A stretch of 64,000 bases of DNA from Phylloscopus collybita (lineage: Eukaryota > Chordata > Aves > Passeriformes > Phylloscopidae): the NCBI GenBank assembly GCA_027886175.1, contig JAJNNQ010000031.1, positions 6,584,501-6,648,500 on the forward strand, given 5' to 3'. Shown one piece after another: positions 26,901 through 40,259 of this stretch. A program made the translations under genes and the position numbers. The notes below the pieces were generated by a model. That model searched no databases, was not told the origin of the DNA, and worked only from the letters and a program-made list of their open reading frames with translations. How positions within the stretch are numbered: the first letter of the stretch is position 1; each line of letters opens with the position of its first letter.

Positions 26901-29900
26901 TGATGCTGGGCACTGCCAAGACAAGACACTCTTAGTCTTGCCTGAGCAAGAGAAGTTGTTCTTACATTCAGTTTTTGGGATTTCAGAAGGCCTACTGAAA
27001 TCAGTTGGATGTCTAAATTCTCATACAATGCAGGTCTGAATACCCAGCTTTTTGTAGGAATAATCAAGAGAAAACGCAACTAAATAAAAGAGAGAAAGAG
27101 ACTTCCTTTTTTTTTTTTTTTAAACAGCTTTGAAAAAGTTAGTAGTGGGGGCACCAGGCCTGTGAGTTCTGTGAGAGAGGATGAAGCAGTTTCATGAGAA
27201 AGCACAGAAAGCAGGAAGACAATTCTAGTACATTTGGCACTAGACAGAAAGCTAATGAGGCTGAGGCTGATGGAAGAACCACATTCCTGGAATGAGACTG
27301 TGGCATGATTGTTGCCCTCCTGTATGGGATAATAGGAGTCATGGTTTTTAGCTGGATTCATTTGGACTGTCCAGATTCAGTAACCATGCCCCACTTTCAG
27401 CACCAATCATTTCAGCACTCTCACAGAAATTTTCACCTACACACCCTCAATCACCAGCCATTTCTGAAAATGTGTTCTCAATGATTTAGGAACATGCAAA
27501 AGCCTCAATTACAGCTGAGTTAACTCAAGAGTTATCACAGCTGAGACTAAAACACAGCTGCAGACTGCAGGAGCAGTGTCCCTAACTTACAGCATAGGGG
27601 TCACGACAGGGAGACTTCAACAAGAAGAGTAAACCAGTATAGAAAAAATGGCGTGAGAAGGTAAGTTCTGATATTTTGGTCCTGAAGGTGAAAACAAATA
27701 ATTATATTAAAAATATTGCCAAGCACAGAACACCCTGACAGAATACATTTTACGCCAGGAGAAAAAGGACTTCAGTCACAACAAGTACATTATCCTTACT
27801 TCAAAAACATTTGACTTCAGCAGCATGACAATTTCTAATTATTCTTACAGTTCTTCCTACAAATAAATTTACAGGGATAAGGTGCTCCTTGGAGTTTGTG
27901 ATCAAAGTATCAGAAACAGCTAGCTATGCTTGTAAGTGTGAAAACTGAAAATGCTGTCACAGAGATGCAAAAGGAAAGCATGTGTTTTATTATCTATTTT
28001 GCATTTAAGAGACAAAATTGTGACACCTAATCACAGGTAAGATTAGTGAAAGAAGACAAACAAAGACAATGTATTTAGAATTCCTATGGGAATTGCCACA
28101 TTCTTCTTTCACCATAATTCTTTAATACAGCAAGACTTTATACAAGAGGGAGACAAGGTTTCACATGCCTTCTCTAAGAGCTGGAACAAATTCAGAAGAG
28201 ATCAGCTTTGGCCAACCATAGTTTATTGTAATTACATTGTTTGCATTGTGCTTTATCTTTCAAATGACCATCAGGCAGAGCTGAAGATTTGAGAAAATTT
28301 CAGGACAGACTTTGTGTCTAAATGCCAGAGCCAAGAGATGTGTACACAACTGATGACCTAGACAGTGACTGAGGATAACAGAACATTCCCTTGCTAACAC
28401 TTTGTGGGTTTTTCCAGTATGTAATGAAAAATTTGACTCCTAGAGACCTTGTGTTCATCATGTTCACTTGAGGTGCACAGCTCAAAGTCACATTTACATT
28501 CTTGGAATTAAAATTTTCAAGGGAAAGAACAATTCCCCAAGTTAAGTAGCCTCTGTGACATGAAAGAATAAGCCTCTACCTCTTGAAGGATAGATCCTGC
28601 ATTTGGAATTGATTTCAGGCACATAAGATCTGTTAGAAATAAAATCAAGATGGGTTGCTTCATCTACATCAGGGCTTGCACTTCAGAGGAGACTGTAACA
28701 TATTGACTGCAGTCTTAAAGGGTTAATAAGTGCAAAACAGACTGTAGAGTGTGTAAAACATTTTATTTGCTAGCTACCAAGATATAAGGATAGAAAATAA
28801 GTTAATATGAGCAGTGGCCACTGCAAGAGCCTTCATACCCTCAAGGTAACAGAAAGATTGAACTGCACAATCCCATACAAATACTGGATTGCAGCAAAGT
28901 GATGACATTTCCTATGGAATGGACTACAATGTGCAAATACATTAAGATTAGGAGAGAAAAGTGAGTTAACCCTTTGAGACGTTGTATTATTACAATCATT
29001 ATCAATCTAAGCTGGAATTGGATAATAAAAGCATTCAATGAAACCAGTTTGAGATGGCTCCCTCACCTCCTTTCTTCTTTTGCTAATAAAAAATAAGTAA
29101 TGTAAAACACCTTTTCTCTGATATGTAAGAGAAGACAATCTGTAGCTTCTAGATTATGTAAGCAGCTATTTTGTTTGGAAGGTCTACTGCAAAGGCAACA
29201 GCTGTGGACTACACAGATTCAAGTAAATACAGTGAAAAAAGTGGGCTATGCTTTAATAATCTTAAATGACACAGTAGAAGAAGCCACAAGATTTCAGGAT
29301 CAGACTATAAATGTATTATTGCAAATTTCTATAAAGGTTTTTGGTTGGTTGGTTGGTTGGTTTTTTTAGACTAGGAACTGTCACGTGATTGTCTCAGAAA
29401 GAGGACTTTGGCATGGGAAACTCTTAGCATATACACCAAAATGGAGAAGTATTTTAGCACAAAGTTTAAAAAAAAATGGAAACAATCCAAAGTGCCTAAA
29501 AGGGAAACATCATTATCACACAGACAGAATAGGGACCAAAAAAACCCCCACTATTGCTGGTTTTTTCTTTGCATTTTTTATTATGCTCTTGGAAAACATT
29601 ACCCAAGCACTTTTTCTGCTGACAGTCAACCATGATATAATTAGACCTAGTCAAGTAAATTTGATATGAGAAAATACAAAGGGATTTTCTTCCCCTTTCA
29701 GCAACTTCTTCCAGCAATTGAATACTCACACTGAGGAAGGAATACTGCAGATTGCTAATATGCACAGAATTCAGGTCTGAGTGTCTACTTCAGCCACTAA
29801 CTTTGGAACACTGAAGAGACGTACATTTGTCTAACTCCAAAACTGGATTTGCAATGCCATATAATTCATAAAAGGATATTTGACTTTTTTTGCAGTAGAT

Positions 29901-32900
29901 AGTAAAAGCAACGATTTTAAACTAAAGCAGAACCTAAAAGCTAACACTGTTTCATACAGCTTTCAAATTCACCAGTATACCAGCATTCTGCAGAATAGGA
30001 ATATTCTATTATTAAGTTATTATATGAGTAATCCTCAGCTGGTCAGTATCCTGCAAATGAAGGAATATTCTTTATCACCAGTATTCAGAGCTGATGTTTT
30101 CTCAAAACATCTTTGTGACAATGTCCTTTTGACAATGTTAAAGAAACAGCTCATGCTGTTCCACAGCACCTTTAGGAGCCATGATGTAGGGATGAGTCAC
30201 ACGTGGCAAAATATACAACTGATAAAGAAGGAAGAAAAATAAGCACTTCTTAGCTGAGTGAAATTTAAGGGTTCTTGATGCAATTTATAGTTATAAGTAA
30301 ATTAGCACTTCAAATATCATGAACTAACATTATGGAACCCACAAACTGACTTATGTTCACTGAGACTTTGTCTACAGTCTGTTCTCTAGCTGAGACTAGC
30401 TCAGGTTTTCGAGACTTTTTTGGCAATGAAAACAACGTCTGCAGGGCAGATGTCTGGTGGAAATAGAGACAAAAGCAATATGATAGAAGTAATCACACCA
30501 GATGTCCAGAGCAAGCAATTATCCAAAATAAAATTAATTGATTGGAGATTCAGATCTTAAGGCACTGGTTACCTTTAACCACTTACACTCTACAAACACT
30601 GACAGAGGAGAGACAAGTATGAATTTTAAAAGCAAATTCTACTATGTAAGCCAGTAGCTTTCCTCTCCTAAAATGCATCTTACAGCAATCAATTGAAAGG
30701 TTGCTGTTATTCAAAGGCAGTTGACAAAAAAAGTATTTCTGCAGAGAAATATTTAGATTTTTCCTCAAACTGTCAAACTTTTCTACATAATTTTATGCTT
30801 AATCCCCAATATGTTATAACAGATTATAGGTACTTAAAACCATTTATAAACTGATCTTGTTAAGGAATTGGTAGTCCATGCATCACCTGATCCAGAAGAA
30901 TCCAGTTTGCTCAAAAGAAATTGTGTTATAAACATGCACACAAATATCTAAGCTTTCTGTCCTTGAACATCCACTGTAAATTAGGTGCACACAATATGCA
31001 ATGTTATGAGTCAATTAAACAATCCTTTTATTTTCACAAACACTACTCACAGAAATACTTCATGCATTAACTCTACACATTTCTTACTCTCCTCCTGCTG
31101 CTATTAGAAGTACTTTCAAATTATCTACTTTCACATTTACATATGAAAACCCCTTTTGCAGGCACAGGTATGATTACGACACACAAATTTCTGGGTTTGC
31201 ATATGCAAGTATGATGAGAGCAAACACCAGCATTTAAACAGAAGTGCCACTCTGAAAATTAGCTTAGCTGTTTGGATTTTTGTTATGATATACATTGGCA
31301 AGTCAGACCGAGGCCTGTCATTCTATCAATTTCATAATTAAAGTATATAGTATTAGTAATGTGAGTTATAATTTCTTAGAAGCAGATTTTCGGTGGGATT
31401 TTTGCAATAACTTGTGACCAATGCTAATCATAATTCTTTCTCTGCTTCACAGTAGAACTGTATTTCATTTTGGTAAGACACTTCACAGGCAAAAAAGGAA
31501 AAAAAAAAGCTTTGTAAGCATCTACATTTATCATTACTAAAAATAAAATATATACACTAACAAAGATATTTAATGATCAGCACTTGTTAAGAGTCATATT
31601 GTTACAGAAAGCACTTCAGCAGGACTCAAACCATGTCTTCTTTTGAATTTTCTTTAAGTTATCTTCCTTTGAAAGCATTTCAGACACATTTGTTCTGGAA
31701 GAAGAAGTATTGGTAACACCAAACAACAAACTTTCTACCAAGTTCACATAACTGAGTCTTCAGATCATGTACCTTCCATATGATATGAGTCACTGAATTT
31801 TTGGATGATGTAAATGCAATCAAAGCATGTTTAATTTCATTTTGGTTTGTTAGAACTATAAAAGAAGACGGAGGAAGCAGCAATTTGCAAGGAGATGGAA
31901 AACAAGGCAATATAAATAGAGAAAATAGTTACACTTAATGAGATTTCTTTTCATTGGAACCGCTGCTGGGTTTCACTTTCAAACTACAGACTTATCTACT
32001 TTCATTTGATTAGAAACAATGCTATGCAATCTGAGCTGCTTTGATTCTCTCACCAAATAAAAGAACAAGTGCCTTCACACTTAAAGAGAGAAAACATTCA
32101 ATTTAAGGAAGTGAAAGAACAAAGAAAGAACCTAGTTACTTTAAATACAAACATGAAGACAATTACATCACAGATAGTAAATCACAGTTTGGCAAGGATG
32201 CTGGTGGAGAAATTCTGTTCTAACACAACCCAGAAGAATTTACTGACATTCACAGGATTACTTTGGAAGAACATAGCTGTGGATTTTTTTCTTAATAAAA
32301 CTCCCAATTTTAATACACTTCTTTTTCTTCTTAATATTTGTTTCTGAACTTTCCCTTTATTGTAGTTTTCCATCATCATCCTTCAGTCTTCCAGTGACTA
32401 ATGACTTTTCCATCTCTCCCTGTGCTGCAGCAGTCCTTGCCACCTTTTTTCCTTCAAACTGTTTAATGTAATTAAGTAATTTAAATTATCAAAGCAATTA
32501 TTCCCAAATGGAATACAGGTTGACATTTGCTGCTTCTTCACCATCTCTCTTTCTGTCCTGCATTCTCAAAAGCTTATTCTTTTCTCCAGCTGAAAACTGA
32601 TATAAATAAGATTTTGTTTTTCCTAGAAGTCTTGTCTTGCTTGTACTTCTGCATTCTCAGATCACCAGCACTACTGTCATGAATGTTCTTGCACCACTCA
32701 CATGTTACATGTCAGTACATCCTGAAATGTGTATTCCTTCACCATCTAATTATTACCTGTGTCTCAGGCAAACCTTCACCTCCCATTCCAAACCCACACA
32801 TATTGCACATTCTAAAATAACTGCACTTATATGCTTTAAATACCTTAGTGAGCAATGACACAGCCTAAAGCACCCCTAGAGGGTGAGCCAGAGTGCCCAG

Positions 32901-35802
32901 CTGGACTCCATGACTCAACACAACTGCTCATTCAGCCTGAGTGAGGGACTCAATCCTCTGTCTGAAAAGATTGCCAGGGCACACCATTATCTTAGAGATG
33001 GAAGGAAATAAAATGTAGGAACTTACTAAGGACTACAGAGCGGGGTTCAAAATACCAAGTATTAGTTACAATTGAAGCTTTCTGTGTGAAGGCTACAAAC
33101 TGTGAATTAAAACTGTATCAAGCTATGACAGGTTCAGCCTTGGAGGATAAATGTTCAGCTATAGGCAATGGAAGCAGAGTCTTTGGGAGCAGTCCCCAGC
33201 AATCACTGTGGCCACAGATTTGGACCGTATCTAATGGCATCTGATGACAATTCCATACAAGCTGGAACTAAGGATCTGTATCTCAAGCATACCACTTCTC
33301 ACTGGGATTGCATGGTATGTGGCACTGTTACTGACTCTCCACTGCTAGTGTATCTGACTTCCCTCCCAAAAAGCAGGGGAATGACTTTGTGGAGGAGAAC
33401 TGAGGATAACTAGGGGGAAAAACTGTTTTCAGAAGTATGTTTCTAGTAGCAATAATCTGAAAGTATGACAGTATGTGCATATAAATGATTTAAGCTGTCT
33501 AGGGATAGCTAATATTTTTAGTAGACAAAACAAAATATTCAGTAGTTGCTTTAGCTCAGGCTTAAATAAGGTCTTGTACCCTAGAAAGTCCAGCTGTTAC
33601 TTCACTTAAGTCATTTGTCTACTACATGACATTACTTCTTCATATGAGCCTTGACTTATTTTATGTTCTCTTATTTGCTGTTTCCAACTGTTGTAGATTA
33701 ACAGAGATCTCATGTTAAGTGTGTGGTTACTTTTTATGCACTAAAAGATAAGTTGTTACTTCATGTTTTACTGGCCTTTGAATGCATTATTTCTTACTTC
33801 AATGCTTCAAGCTCTTTGCTAACAAAGTAAGTCTACTGTCAGTGGTAACAAGTTAATTCAAGTATATGTATTAACAGGATTCCCAGACCCTAATAACCAT
33901 TACTTCCTGCATTCATAATAAAAGCAGTGTGAGAGGGCTATGTTCTCACACATCAAACAAAACTTCAGGACAGCCCAGTTGAATGATTTGCCAAGATACT
34001 ATTTGATACAGAACTAGCATTTTCTGAGTCTTTCTCAATTATGCACAGAGCTGTTTAGGACACACCAGGTTAAATACTCATCAGCACTGTTAAAGTGTTT
34101 GATTTAAATGATTTGTTCTGTGTCTTGAGATAACTTCGGCAATCTTAAAATAAGAGGTTGAATGATGCAAAGTATTTTTTTAAACAGTTTGCCAAACCTT
34201 AATGTGTTTCTTTACAACATATGGTATAGTCATTGTTTAAAGGCAGGTTCTCAGCAGTGCACATCTTTCACTACAGGGATCGAAACTGGGGACCCATCTG
34301 CTCAGATCTATTAAATTCTCAATACAGTTTCAAACATTTGCTGAACTGATGACACTTTCAAATACAGCAGGAGTTTTATAACATAGGTGAATAACAGGAA
34401 CATGGTTTCACTTTAAACAAAAACATCTTAAATTGTCGTCAGAGAAAAGAAGAAAGGGAATAAACAGCTGCAGTACTGAATCACGTTAAATACAATGCCA
34501 GGGCTGTGTGATACAAGCTCCAAGTTATAAAGCTTTCTTTTTTCCTTTAAACTAAGGAATGTGCAAATGGTAATCACACAGGCTCAACAGAAAGGCACTT
34601 TATAGCACAACCAAAAACGTGGAGGTGATCTCTTTTATTAGGGCAACTAAAAATATAAAGAAGTAGTCTTTGAGAAATTTTATTTTAATTTGTTTTATCA
34701 GAGCTTGTGAGCAGTAAAAAGGAAAATCAAAGGGTTGCCCTGTGTGGTTCCTCTCAGTGAAATAATCAGCTTTGAAGTTATTCTTTGGATAACACAAGAC
34801 ACTGGGTTAAGTCAGGGGCACATCCTCAGGATTTACTCCCATTTGACACAGCACTGCCAAACATATGTAAATTGTATACCAAAGTAAATGTGAAAACATT
34901 TATTATACTAAAAACCTCTATGAACACTGTGATTGTTCCCTAAATAACCACACAGCTGAGAAAAAGAGGAAAACACAGGAGAGTAAAATCAAGAAAAACC
35001 TAGGGGGAAAATATAAAATGAAAGAAAAACTGAACCACTGATTCACCAATATTCTTACACTGGCCCCTCCCCAGATGGAGTAATATATCACAGTTCATCA
35101 AGCCATCAGTTATGACAACTTAGACAACAAAGAATCTGTACCTATACAGAGAATAAATAAAATTAGATTTGTTGTCAATCTGACAGCCATCAAATTTTGA
35201 CAGTAATTTATGTTCATTTTAAAAAGCACACCCCTATTAATGATAATTAAAATGCCCGCTGCAACTGAAAATCTGTTTATTTCTTACCTTATATACTTTT
35301 TCTGTTCATTCACTGATTTTATTTTCACAAGTGGAGAAAAAAAAGTGCAAATAGAACAGATAAGAGACAGAAAGAGAAAAACAAAACAAAAGAGGATATA
35401 CAGTAAAATGAGAAAAAAAATACAGATCTCCTCATGGAAGCAGTATCTTGAGTACAGGATTACAAACATACATACAAGTTCAGGCTTTGCTACAGAATTT
35501 TTAAACTGAATATATTCTACTTGTCCCACAGCTTTCCATGGCATCTTGCAACAAAAACCTGCACATACTGGAATAGCATGTCGACAAAAGCTAAGGCCTT
35601 GCCTAAACTCTCTCATCCCAAGTAAGATAAAATACACATTCAAAGTAGAACAACTACTTTAAAAAAATTCCAAAAAATCTAAACTCTCTCCATATGGACA
35701 TTTTTATTCCCAAATAAAAACATCCAAGAGTGACAGTAACAAGAAAAACCTCAGAATTGTTTTAATACAGTTCATAATTTGTCTCCTGTACATGATCTTG
35801 GC
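20901..35802. other. Intergenic DNA, no gene seen
   Basis: About 15 kb of AT-rich DNA shows no recognisable coding exon or domain, RNA gene or young transposon. Simple-sequence items are a T-run at about 27107-27122 and a GGTT tetranucleotide repeat at 29336-29367. The longest open frame, 120 codons at 29880-30242 on the + strand, resembles no family I know and is within chance expectation. Confidence 0.65.
29336..29367. repeat. GGTT tetranucleotide microsatellite
   Basis: About five tandem GGTT units end in a T-run. The repeat is pure and simple, with no associated gene. Confidence 0.88.
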
Positions 35803-36570
35803 ATCATAGAATGGCTTGCTTTGGAAAGGACCTTAAAACTTGTCTCATTTCAACCACCCTGCCATGGGCTGGGACACTTTCCACTACACCACATCACCCA
35901 GGGCCACATCCAGCCTGGCTTTGAACACTTCCAGGGATGGGATAGCCACAGCTTCCCTGGGCAATCTGTATCAGGAGCTCTTCTTCACCACAGGGAAGAA
36001 ATTCTTCAGAGTATATGATCTAAAATCTATCCTCTTCCAGTTTAAAGCCATTTCCCCTTGACCTATCCATCCACGTCCTTGTAAGAAGTCCCTCTCCTCT
36101 ACAAGTTCACTTGTAGCCCCTTTAAGTACTTGAAGGGGGTCTAAGGTCTTCCCAGAACCTTGTCTTCCCCATCCTTTCCCTCCACTGTGTCCACCACACA
36201 GACAGATGTCATCAGGACAATCCCTGAGGGTGCACTCAGTCCCACTGTGCATGCTGAACAGCACCAGGTCCTGATGCCAGCCCCAAGGAATGGCACTCGT
36301 CACTGGTCTCACTTGGACATTGAGCCATTGACTGCAAGCCTTTGAGTGCAACCAGGCAGCCAGTTCCTTCTCCCCCAAGTGCTCCAGCCATCAAATCCAT
36401 CTCTCCTCAGTTTAGAGACAAGGATATTGTGCAGGACAGTGTCTAACTGAGCTTTGCACAAGTTCCGTAGATTACATCAGTTGCTCAGCCTTTATCCACC
36501 AAGACTGTAACCCTGCTGTAGAAGGTCAGCAAATCTGACAGGCACAACCTGCCTTTAACAAAAAGATCAC
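35803..36570 (-). mobile_element. CR1 LINE fragment, internally deleted and decayed
   Basis: Read on the minus strand, this is the 3' portion of a CR1 non-LTR retrotransposon. The reverse complement of the CR1 end motif ('catcatagaatgg') marks its 3' end at about 35803, followed by the familiar CR1 tail passages on ladder-like conserved text (Ps 'aaggaccttaaaact', 'ccactacaccac', 'gaacacttccagggatggg'). A minus-strand frame (35971-36378) holds the reverse-transcriptase pieces RPVTSAIPWG and SGTECTL, then CPDD where CR1 normally has FADD. It then jumps to the C-terminal region ending KNFFPVVKK. The missing middle shows an internal deletion and the changed FADD shows loss of catalysis. CR1 is the main LINE of bird genomes. 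This copy is 5'-truncated and immobile. Confidence 0.93.
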
Positions 36571-39500
36571 AGCTCCTCCCACACTGTTCAGATGGCTCAG
36601 TGAACACCACACATTTTTATTCATTATTCATTTGAGGGCACAGATCATTTGCAAAAGGTGTGAGTTTTTGATGCTGGTAGAGTCATTAGAGTTTCCTTGT
36701 GGTTCTTCCACACAATCTCATTATTAGCAAACTGTAGCTTTTGCTTGATGTATACTTATTATCAGGTGACTATTTTATCATCAAAATATACTTATTGAAA
36801 TTAATTGAAAATTTCTGTTTCTTTATAGCAAATACAGTAGGAAGAATATATCGAAGTTATTATTTACGCCTTTTTATAATACTTTGCCAGTGGCATATGA
36901 TAGAGCAGTTCAAATATGCTGTGGCTTTCCAGCAAAGCAATCTCAGACAAAACAGCACAAAATTCCTCAAAATAATCTAGCTGAATGTTAAATGATATGT
37001 AGGAATAATACCATGCCAAAATGAAGACAAGCATAAGAGGAAGTCAATAAACAAAAAAATCTAGGTGTCAAATCATATTTGTGGAATCTATGGGAACCTC
37101 ATCAAAGTGAACAAGATTTGTATCAAAGGCATTTTTTGTGATGTCCAAATGAAACTGAGTAAATGTGCTTGGAAATCTGTGTCTCAACAAGACTAAACAG
37201 CTCCATGTGGGGCTGTAAAAGAACAACTGACAGCAACTGAGGCTTCAAATCAGATACTGCAGCTGCCATTTCAGAGCTTCAGATGCAGAACAGGATGACC
37301 AGAGGATGTTTCTGAAAGGCAGAGAAATTCAGACTGGAACACAGGCTCTCAGTTTTGAATGCTGTCTCTGGATATCAAAGAAAAAGCCTACTGATGCATA
37401 AAAAATACAGGAGTAAGTATTGCAACTAATCTAGTGCAATAACTTCTCATGCATTTTGATAGTGGATGGGAGTATCAAGATGGGTCAGATCACTGAAGAA
37501 TCCTTTTGTACAATAAAGATCATACCACAGTAGTAAAAAATCTAGGATACTTTCAGTCCTCAGCCACAGACTCTTCATCTTTTGTAACATTCTGATTGTT
37601 GAGTGAAGATTTTAATGAAAACAGTATTTCAGCACTTCCTTCCTTTGTGAGTATATGTCCTCACCTTAACCTTATTTTAACATTGTTTTTGTGTGGGCGT
37701 TTATTGTATTGCAGAGTATGGCAAATCTGATAAGAGAAAAGCAACGACTGAGCCCAGTCTTATTGTATCAGAATGGCTGAAATAATTACATATCCTGGAA
37801 AACCTGGGAACTTCTGATCCTAGTTTCAGACACAGAATGGATACATAGTTTTTGATTACAGAAAATACTCCTGCAGTCCCACACAAAGCTAAACTTCAGT
37901 TGTATTCTCTGATGAACAATCAACATGGCTCATTTCCTGGGCTTTGGGAGAAAAACTGTTTCTTGCACAACCCAGTGAACTGAGAATAATAAGAATGATA
38001 TGCTTGATGACAGCAGCAACATAGAATCTGAAACATATCTCAGAAGACTGCACTTTTGAATTAAAGAATGAATGTCATAGGGAGAGCACACAGGATGTTT
38101 GATCCCAAAAGGTTTCTTTCTTTCAGTACCCTACAAGCCACAGCTGTAGCTGTCACAACCACCCATTACTTGGATAGTTAATTCTCTCCATTCTAACTTG
38201 TTTCTCAGAAGATCCCAACACTTACTAGAAGTAATTTATGTTCTAGTTTCCAAAGGAAACAAAACTGTTTTATCTAAATTTTATTTTATTATAGCTTCTT
38301 TTCATGCCTTGTGATGAAAAAAAAAAAAGTGCAACAGGGTTTGTTACTTCATAGGATATAATTTTTTAGATATAATGGAAATATTATTTCCACTTCTTGG
38401 TATATCTTTTTGAAAAGAGAGTTTCTTCTGCTATCACCATAAAACTAATTATTTAATTGAGAAATGATCCATACCTGAGTCTGTTAGTACCACACCTGAA
38501 GTTCAAAAGTTGTTTGGCTGCTGTAGGACAGTGGCCTTCACACGACAGGACAGTATGACAACAAATCCATATTATTGGAGAGTGTATTCAATCCCTAACA
38601 CCTCACCAGCCTCAGGTACAATAACTTCTGTCCAATTACTTTGAATTTATTAAGCACATTCATACTGTTATCTGGATTCCAATGTATACCTAGAGGAAAA
38701 ATCAAAGAAGATTGGACAACTGAGTGTGACAGCTCACACTCTGAAAATGGTTCACTCTGAAAAAATAATTCAAACTTACAATATATACAGTTGTCTGTAA
38801 GGACTTGCAGCCCTTCCAGAGCTCTTACTATGACCAACCATACTGACATATATTTTCTTTAATATTTACATTTTTAAAAGTAATCCTACCACAAAGAGAT
38901 TAGAATTTAAGAGATACCCTTTACAGGCAACCCTCTTCAAAATTATTCCTAATATACTTTCCTGTGCTTCTGGTAACTGTCAAAAATTGGCTTCATATCA
39001 AATGGAATCTTGGTCTGATTTAATACAGCATTTCCTGTTTGAATATTTAACTAACTCCATTATTTTCTCCAGGGCCTGAGTTTTCACTGGGAAAGCATAT
39101 TGCAAGAGCCTCCAGTGAAGGCTGTTTTGGTGCTCATTTCCTGAGTCTGATCTTGACTTCTGAGAGAATTACATTTTAGTTTAGAGAGCTGCTAACTCTT
39201 AAAGTGGTCAAGATGTCTGTCTTCACAACTATTTGCTTCACAACCCTCACAGTAGAATTTAGCTGGAATCATTTGAAAGCTTGTTCCATAAAAGCAAGGA
39301 CTCCAAACTGTTACCAACTGAATTTTCTGACAAATGTTTCTGCATGTTAAAATGAACACTCTGTATGTATATATGAAAGGAAAAAGAGACTTGGACAACA
39401 AACAATACATTTAGCTCTTTAGAAAACAGCACGGCTCCTTAGGACTCAGCTCATTAATTTTCCCAGAGAGATATGCAATTGAAATTCAGTGAGAGTTAAA

Positions 39501-39589
39501 CACTTGACTCCCTTAGGATGTTTAAAATCCCAGATGAAGTGACATTTAACTAATTCCCACACAAACAGAAATCATTTGGCAGAAGGATG
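36571..39589. other. Intergenic DNA, no gene seen
   Basis: AT-rich sequence between the CR1 fragment and the CpG-raised block at 39.6 kb. Apart from an A-run near 38320-38332 I see no repeat, exon or motif cluster I can support. Confidence 0.65.
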
Positions 39590-40210
39590 CAATCCGATTG
39601 TTGGTCAGCAGAATAGGCTCGGTCCCCAGCACGGCGTTTAATGACGTCATGAGAGAGCTCCCAGGTCCCGGCCCTGGGCACACGGGAGCCCAGAGCCACC
39701 ACTGCTGGGGGGTTCCAGGGAAGCGGTGCACCTGGAGCAGCCTCTCACTACCTGCAGCAAGGCTGTGAATGTGCATTCACACAAGCACCTTTTGTTTCTC
39801 AGAAGCTTGGATATTCTACATATCAGAAACAATACCTTCTTTGGGTGTGACCATCCTCACATATCCTATAAAATCGGAATTAGATCCCTCCCTCTGACTT
39901 ATATGAAATCAAATTAGATCGGTATGGAAAGATTTACTCTTGAAGAGCAAGAGTTTTTCTCCCCTTTCCCTGTCTCATTCTTGGTGTCCTAGCTTTGCTG
40001 CCAGAAATTTCTAAACTGGTGAGCTCACTCTCCCCCTCCTCCTTCCTCTCCTCCTTTCTCCCCTTGCCCTGCCCGTCGGAGGGTTTCAATGGGCTCCTGC
40101 AGTCACTCGGGCGGACAGCATTCCGTTGCCAGGCAACTCTCTGAAAAGAAGCACATGCTGCTGCGGCGCAGACAGAGCGTGCCCGTCTGCTCCAGTGATG
40201 CTGTGGCCTA
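39590..40210. promoter_or_regulatory. CpG-raised block with CRE and RFX X-box; candidate promoter or enhancer
   Basis: CpG dinucleotides, rare in the flanks, cluster at 39619-39695 and again at 40073-40190. The first cluster contains a full palindromic cAMP-response element, TGACGTCA at 39642-39649. The second contains GTTGCC-A-GGCAAC at 40125-40137, a fully symmetric X-box of the kind bound by RFX factors, with one spacer base. Between them lies a pyrimidine tract (about 40030-40074). A GTGAGCTCAC palindrome at 40019-40028 offers a splice-donor-like GTGAGC on both strands. No adjacent coding exon could be recognised, so it may be an enhancer or the promoter of an unrecognised non-coding transcript. 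Confidence 0.45.
40030..40074 (+). repeat. Polypyrimidine tract
   Basis: About 45 bases are nearly all C and T (purines on the other strand), within the CpG-raised block. Such asymmetric tracts can adopt unusual DNA structure and often lie near promoters; no function is shown. Confidence 0.75.
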
Positions 40211-40259
40211 ATTTCTACCTCTCTTGTGCTGGATACAAAAGGGAACATCTCCAGAGTTG

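Noticed and set aside
29880..30242. 120-codon plus-strand open frame in intergenic DNA
   Set aside because: No domain, no plausible promoter, AT-driven composition, and one such frame is expected by chance in this much sequence.
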